Positions 34,190-38,106 of a stretch of DNA of 38,106 nt are shown here, piece after piece. The stretch spans positions 1-38,106 of the forward strand of contig JAAAKB020266818.1 of NCBI GenBank assembly GCA_010014835.2, given 5' to 3'. Numbering within the stretch: the first letter of the stretch is position 1; each line of letters opens with the position of its first letter. This DNA comes from Apostichopus leukothele. Its lineage: Eukaryota > Echinodermata > Holothuroidea > Aspidochirotida > Stichopodidae. The notes beneath the pieces are model-generated. The model saw nothing but the letters and a program-made list of their open reading frames with translations. It did no database searches and had not been told where the DNA came from. The translations under genes were made by a program, and so were the position numbers.

Positions 34190-34430
34190 CACTTCTGATA
34201 GTTTGACATTTGAAGCTTTGCTGACCCCAAATGACCTTTGACCTCCACCAAAAATAAGGGTTCTTATACTCACTATAAGAAAGACACATGCCTAATATGA
34301 GCTATGTGATGTTACCTATCTTGGGATATCATGTTTACATTTGTGATTATAAGGCTTTAAAGTGTGTGACCTCTGATGTACCCAAATGACCTTTGACCTG
34401 TACCCAAACTTTCAAAAATTCCGGCACATT
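34190..34430 (+). repeat. Two family A units with exact DR1 motifs
   Basis: Both units keep TGACCTTTGACCT exactly (34232-34244 and 34387-34399), 155 bases apart, followed by ccaccaaaaataagggttctt or gtacccaaac. These are the best-preserved receptor-like motifs in the window, in the RIOK2 intron. Confidence 0.7.
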
Positions 34431-34689
34431 TTTTAACATGGTGGGCCAGGAAAATATTACACTAAATCTAATTTCAATCTTGAAACTACCACAAAATGAT
34501 TTAGTGCCCGGAGAATGTTCATATTTAGCTTTTATTCAACTACCCAACTAACGCCACAACACTAGTGCAATTCATTATGCAATGACATTTCGTTATGAGG
34601 TGCCAAGTTGTATGACACATAACAGCATATTTCTATGTGACATTGATATGTAGTAATGCATAAACCGATGTCACTGCAAGAAGGAGAAA

Positions 34690-35255
34690 TGCATGAATAA
34701 CCACTGTAAGACAAATCAGCATGTATAGGTGGTCTACTAATATAACCATACCAAGCTTGAAATACTTCAACTTATGGTTGTCAAGTTATTGCAATTTGAT
34801 GATTTTGACGTTTCACCCTGTGACCTCATTAATATTCATGATATGAGCACCAAAGTCAATAGGATTAATCAACTCATTATGGACCATCCACCCACCACGG
34901 ATGGCATTGATCAATCAATCCCTTGTTGAGTTATCGTGCATACAAACATCTGTTACAAGTATAACGCTCAGCCCCGCCTCTTCATAAATATGCATGATAT
35001 CAATTGCGAGACACATCAGCGATCTATAAGTGGTCTACCAATATCACCATACCAAGTTTGAAGAATCTCCAACTTGTGATTGCCATGTTATTGCAATTTG
35101 AAGATTTTGATGTTTGACCTTGTAACCTCATTAATATTCATGATGAGCACACAACCAATAGGGTTCATCAACTCATAATGGACCACCCACCAACCAAATA
35201 TGGCATTGATCAATCATTCCCTTGTTGAGTTATCTTGCATACAACTAAAGTGTCA
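34690..35255 (+). repeat. 300-bp tandem repeat, two units (family C)
   Basis: The unit starts near 34690 and again near 34990. Shared landmarks are aca-atcagc, ggtctac-aatat-accatac, tgaagattttga-gttt, acctcattaatattcatgat, ataatggacca-ccacc, and tggcattgatcaatca-tcccttgttgagttat. The layout resembles family A, so it is probably a diverged relative. Confidence 0.8.
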
Positions 35256-37989
35256 CACTAAGATAAAAGAATCTTATCATAAAGATTGTACAGGAAATCA
35301 GTTTCATGTGCAGACGTCATACAATGACTTATTCATGTATTGTTAATGCTTGAAAATTCTGTCATAAACAACAGGAAATGTCAATGCGTAGGCTCACCTG
35401 AACCATTGTCACTTGTGACAATAGCACCAATTGTGATAAAACCAATGAGATGCAAATAAACTTCCAAAAAACAAGAAAAATTAGGATGTATTTGTCGAGA
35501 TAGCTGAACAACATGTAGGGGCTTTTTTAACTTTATTAAGGCAGAATAGAGAGGATAGTACATGATATGATTCAGCTAATCCATTTTTACATGAATTTGA
35601 ATAAGTTTTAATTCTTCTGCTTGCAGTGGATATTCAACTCTTAATTATTTGCAAAAACAAAGATTCCCACTTCAAACTGATCTCTCTAATCTATCCGGAG
35701 GCAAAGAAAGTAGGTCAGATGTGATCACACAGTCAGAGGAGAGGAAGTGAGATTTAAATTATACATTACTCGTGATAAAGCATTCTGAGCAATTTGTTTG
35801 CAGCCTTAAAGTGGCAACCACCTGGGAAGTCTGAAGTAGCAGCTTAACAGGGTTGACAAGTTTGTCTTATTTCTTTATAGCAACAAAATCTGATTTGTTT
35901 TATATCAGATATTTTTATTTAAATCTATTTATTTTTGATCCATGCTTTGTATGTCATGAATACATCAGTTCATATTTCAACTTCCAGTACATGATACACA
36001 GTAGTCATTAATGAACAGAAATTTGGGTTGGTAAGTTGTATTTACTAAAACAAATAAACAAGATTGAATATTTGATTGAAACGTTTTCTTATATTTCCAT
36101 TGACTTTGTGCTTACGTACAGTACATCCCATGATATAGTTGACATTAACACATAAATGAATATGTTAACATTAAATGGTGTTGTTTGTATACACTGTACA
36201 GGATAACAGTAGTAATTTAATGAACAGAACAACCTATCTACTAAATTATCTATACAGTGAGTACACCGTTCATTTTGATATCTATCTAGTAGTAGAATAC
36301 TCCAATACCCTTTTTTCCAGTTCAATTTCACTATAAGCACTATCTAAAGCTTGTAACTTTTAGAAAAACTGGTCCTTGCAATGCACTCCAGTACTAAAAT
36401 CATATCAACACATTCCATGTACCATCAGATTCACTCAACTAATTCAACAGACAATCCATGGATACAATGTTGTGTTTCTCTCTAGAATGCCTACTATGGG
36501 TACAAGTGTTATGCGCTAAAATTTGATGGTTGTGTTGACAGTAACACACTTTCTCAAAATATGAAATATGGTGGGAACATTAATGTAATACATTAACAGT
36601 ACTTTGTGGCTCATGTACTTTTTTGTCAGATGTTCCTGTGCATAGTTACCAAAAGATAAGTGGTGCTCAGTCCCAGTTTCACTTTTTTTTGGTGTTGTAT
36701 CTGATGTTTCAAGTGTTTCCATATGTGAAAAGTAATTATATTTAGACGATAAGATTAGGAATTTCGTCAAAACCTTGCACACTTTGCACCAGTTATTGTT
36801 TTGGGTGTAGCAAGATGGTGCGAGTGACCTTCAAATTGCTGCAAAGTTGTCAGACAAGCAAAGTAGCTTCTATGTGATATATTTCTGTGGTAATTAGGTC
36901 TTAGGCTGTCACAAAGTAGAGGGAAACTCTTCACATCTGTAACCACGACTCCTTACTTTAATGGGTCTGCCATAGTTGTCGTCAATCTCAGGCTGGGAGT
37001 TAAGATAGTTCTTGAACTTCCAAGCAGCCAATCAGAGATATTTGAAATGTGATATGTGCTAGATAAATGTTGAACAAACTTCAAGTCTTGGCTATATGTA
37101 AAAATAAAATGTGCAAAGATGTTGAATAAGTATCATCCGTGATATATGTGGAGAATGCATTGGCCTTTACTGTACATGTCATACTTTTAGGCAGGCAATT
37201 TAGTCAGGATGCTGCTTGTTCGTACTACACAGCAGAGGGTGCTTGTATATCCAAATTACATCTTTACGAAGGATTACTTTGTGAATCAAAATTATGGTTA
37301 ATCCTGTTACTTCTTGTTCCCATTTCAAAATGACTTTTGCTCCATAGTTGTCATTTCATCAGAATTCTGCTGTTTAGTTGTCCAACTGGGGGCCAATTCA
37401 GGGATTCTCCTGAAAGTTGAGTTTTTTCTTAGTTACACTGTATATGCTCGTAATCCTAAAAGTCATTTATGTATTTTATTTTTGAATATCTAACAAAATG
37501 CATGCCAATACAGACAACTGTGAGATATGGATATGTTGAATGTAATTAGAGGTGAAGCAAACCCATCCAACACTATTGGCCTTGAATAAAATAACTTCCC
37601 AGAAACAGTCTAAGAAAAATATGGCACTCCTTCGGAGATATCAGTTTCAATGTTCTGTCATACACAGCAAGTTTTCATAGTTTTTACATTAACTACAATA
37701 TTTATTTAGAAAACTAGTGCGCTCCGTCATTATCATAAGAGACGGCACTTCATAGCTAGAGCCAAAGCCTGTACATATTTGTTGCTTAGTTGTGGATGGT
37801 GTTTCAAAGACTGTGCCCGTTCCCTAATATTGGGGAAATGAAATAGGGAGCATATTCCGTGGCAGCACATCCCATGTTACCTTGTTGTTGAGTGATACCG
37901 GAGTTTACTCCACAGTGAGAACACTGGGTACACGCAGGAAAGTCGCTAGATGGGGGGGGTGGGGGTAAGTGACGATAGTTGGAAAATTG
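35256..37989. other. RIOK2: Probable RIOK2 intron, no exon recognised
   Basis: I searched the minus strand for the HGDFN and IDFPQ motifs expected next in RIOK2 and did not find them. Short open frames (35381-35563, 36089-36340, 36516-36782, 37804-38022 on minus; 37139-37333 on plus) have no recognisable domain. There is a G8-T-G5 run at 37952-37965. Confidence 0.5.
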
Positions 37990-38024
37990 GAGTGCGACAG
38001 TCCGAATTTCCGACTGTCGCACTC
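37990..38024. repeat. 35-bp near-palindrome
   Basis: Arms GAGTGCGACAGTC (37990-38002) and GACTGTCGCACTC (38012-38024) are exact inverses. The centre continues the symmetry as GAA-T-TTC apart from one C/C mismatch. It is GC-rich compared with the surroundings, which suggests inserted DNA, such as the tip or middle of a foldback or MITE element cut by the window edge. Confidence 0.95.
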
Positions 38025-38106
38025 TAGTCTATCTAGGCCTATTCATTTATTCCTGTGATTGTGCATGACCTAAAAATTGAAAAATTTCGGTCAAAATTGA
38101 CCTTTA

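Noticed and set aside
35381-35563. Minus-strand frame with a GTGAGC donor
   Set aside because: Hydrophobic, composition like random AT-rich sequence, and no fit to RIOK2.
36957-37020. Minus-strand exon-like piece (KNYLNSQPEIDDNYGRPIK before GTAAGG)
   Set aside because: Good donor but a weak acceptor and no similarity to RIOK2, whose next exon should contain HGDFN/IDFPQ and end in phase 2.
37804-38022. Minus-strand frame with prolines and a CxxC-like cluster
   Set aside because: Prolines come from the G-run and its start lies in the palindrome. Cysteine spacing matches no zinc motif I know.

Overview
This is an AT-rich, intron-dominated piece of animal nuclear DNA. It has split exons with GT/AG borders, no operons, and many decayed transposons of types found in marine invertebrates. 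The mix of non-LTR and tyrosine-recombinase retroelements, THAP-like fragments, hAT MITEs and long imperfect tandem arrays fits a deuterostome marine invertebrate. An echinoderm is my best guess, but that guess rests on repeat style and not on a diagnostic gene.

The one gene I can name is the 3' half of RIOK2 (RIO kinase 2, a late 40S-ribosome assembly ATPase/kinase) on the minus strand. Three exons are visible: 33731-33823 (kinase C-lobe), 32476-32545 (end of the kinase domain) and 16441-16959 (acidic linker, conserved basic C-terminal helix and stop). Phases and splice sites agree across all three. The kinase N-lobe and catalytic-loop exons were not found up to 38106, so they probably lie past the right edge. 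The last visible intron is about 15.5 kb and is full of repeats. A probable 3' UTR of roughly 0.8 kb runs from 16440 down to poly(A) signals near 15605-15637.

Layout. 1-515: relic of a tyrosine-recombinase element, plus strand. 870-1969: relic of a non-LTR retrotransposon, minus strand, with an endonuclease piece and a reverse-transcriptase piece. 3330-3610 and 4010-4960: two tandem-repeat families. 8258-8884: candidate element with inverted GCCATT/TGACGT-containing flanks and a broken THAP-like start. 9686-9849: hAT-type MITE with a perfect 8-bp target duplication. 12723-12975: 43-bp direct repeats around a hAT-like end. 14032-15497: a complete-looking element with a ~0.7 kb 5' region, about 5 tandem units of 120-150 bp and a 3' hairpin; its design recalls non-autonomous Helentrons (HINEs). 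16441-33823: RIOK2 exons and introns, with more pieces of that family. 34190-35255: further arrays. 37990-38024: a near-perfect palindrome.

The most interesting feature is the hairpin-ended repeat family. All its members here point the same way, antisense to RIOK2. Their units repeatedly carry TGACCTTTGACCT, which on the other strand is the canonical DR1 nuclear-receptor site AGGTCAAAGGTCA. I found no convincing new gene system. The remaining open frames under about 100 codons look like chance.
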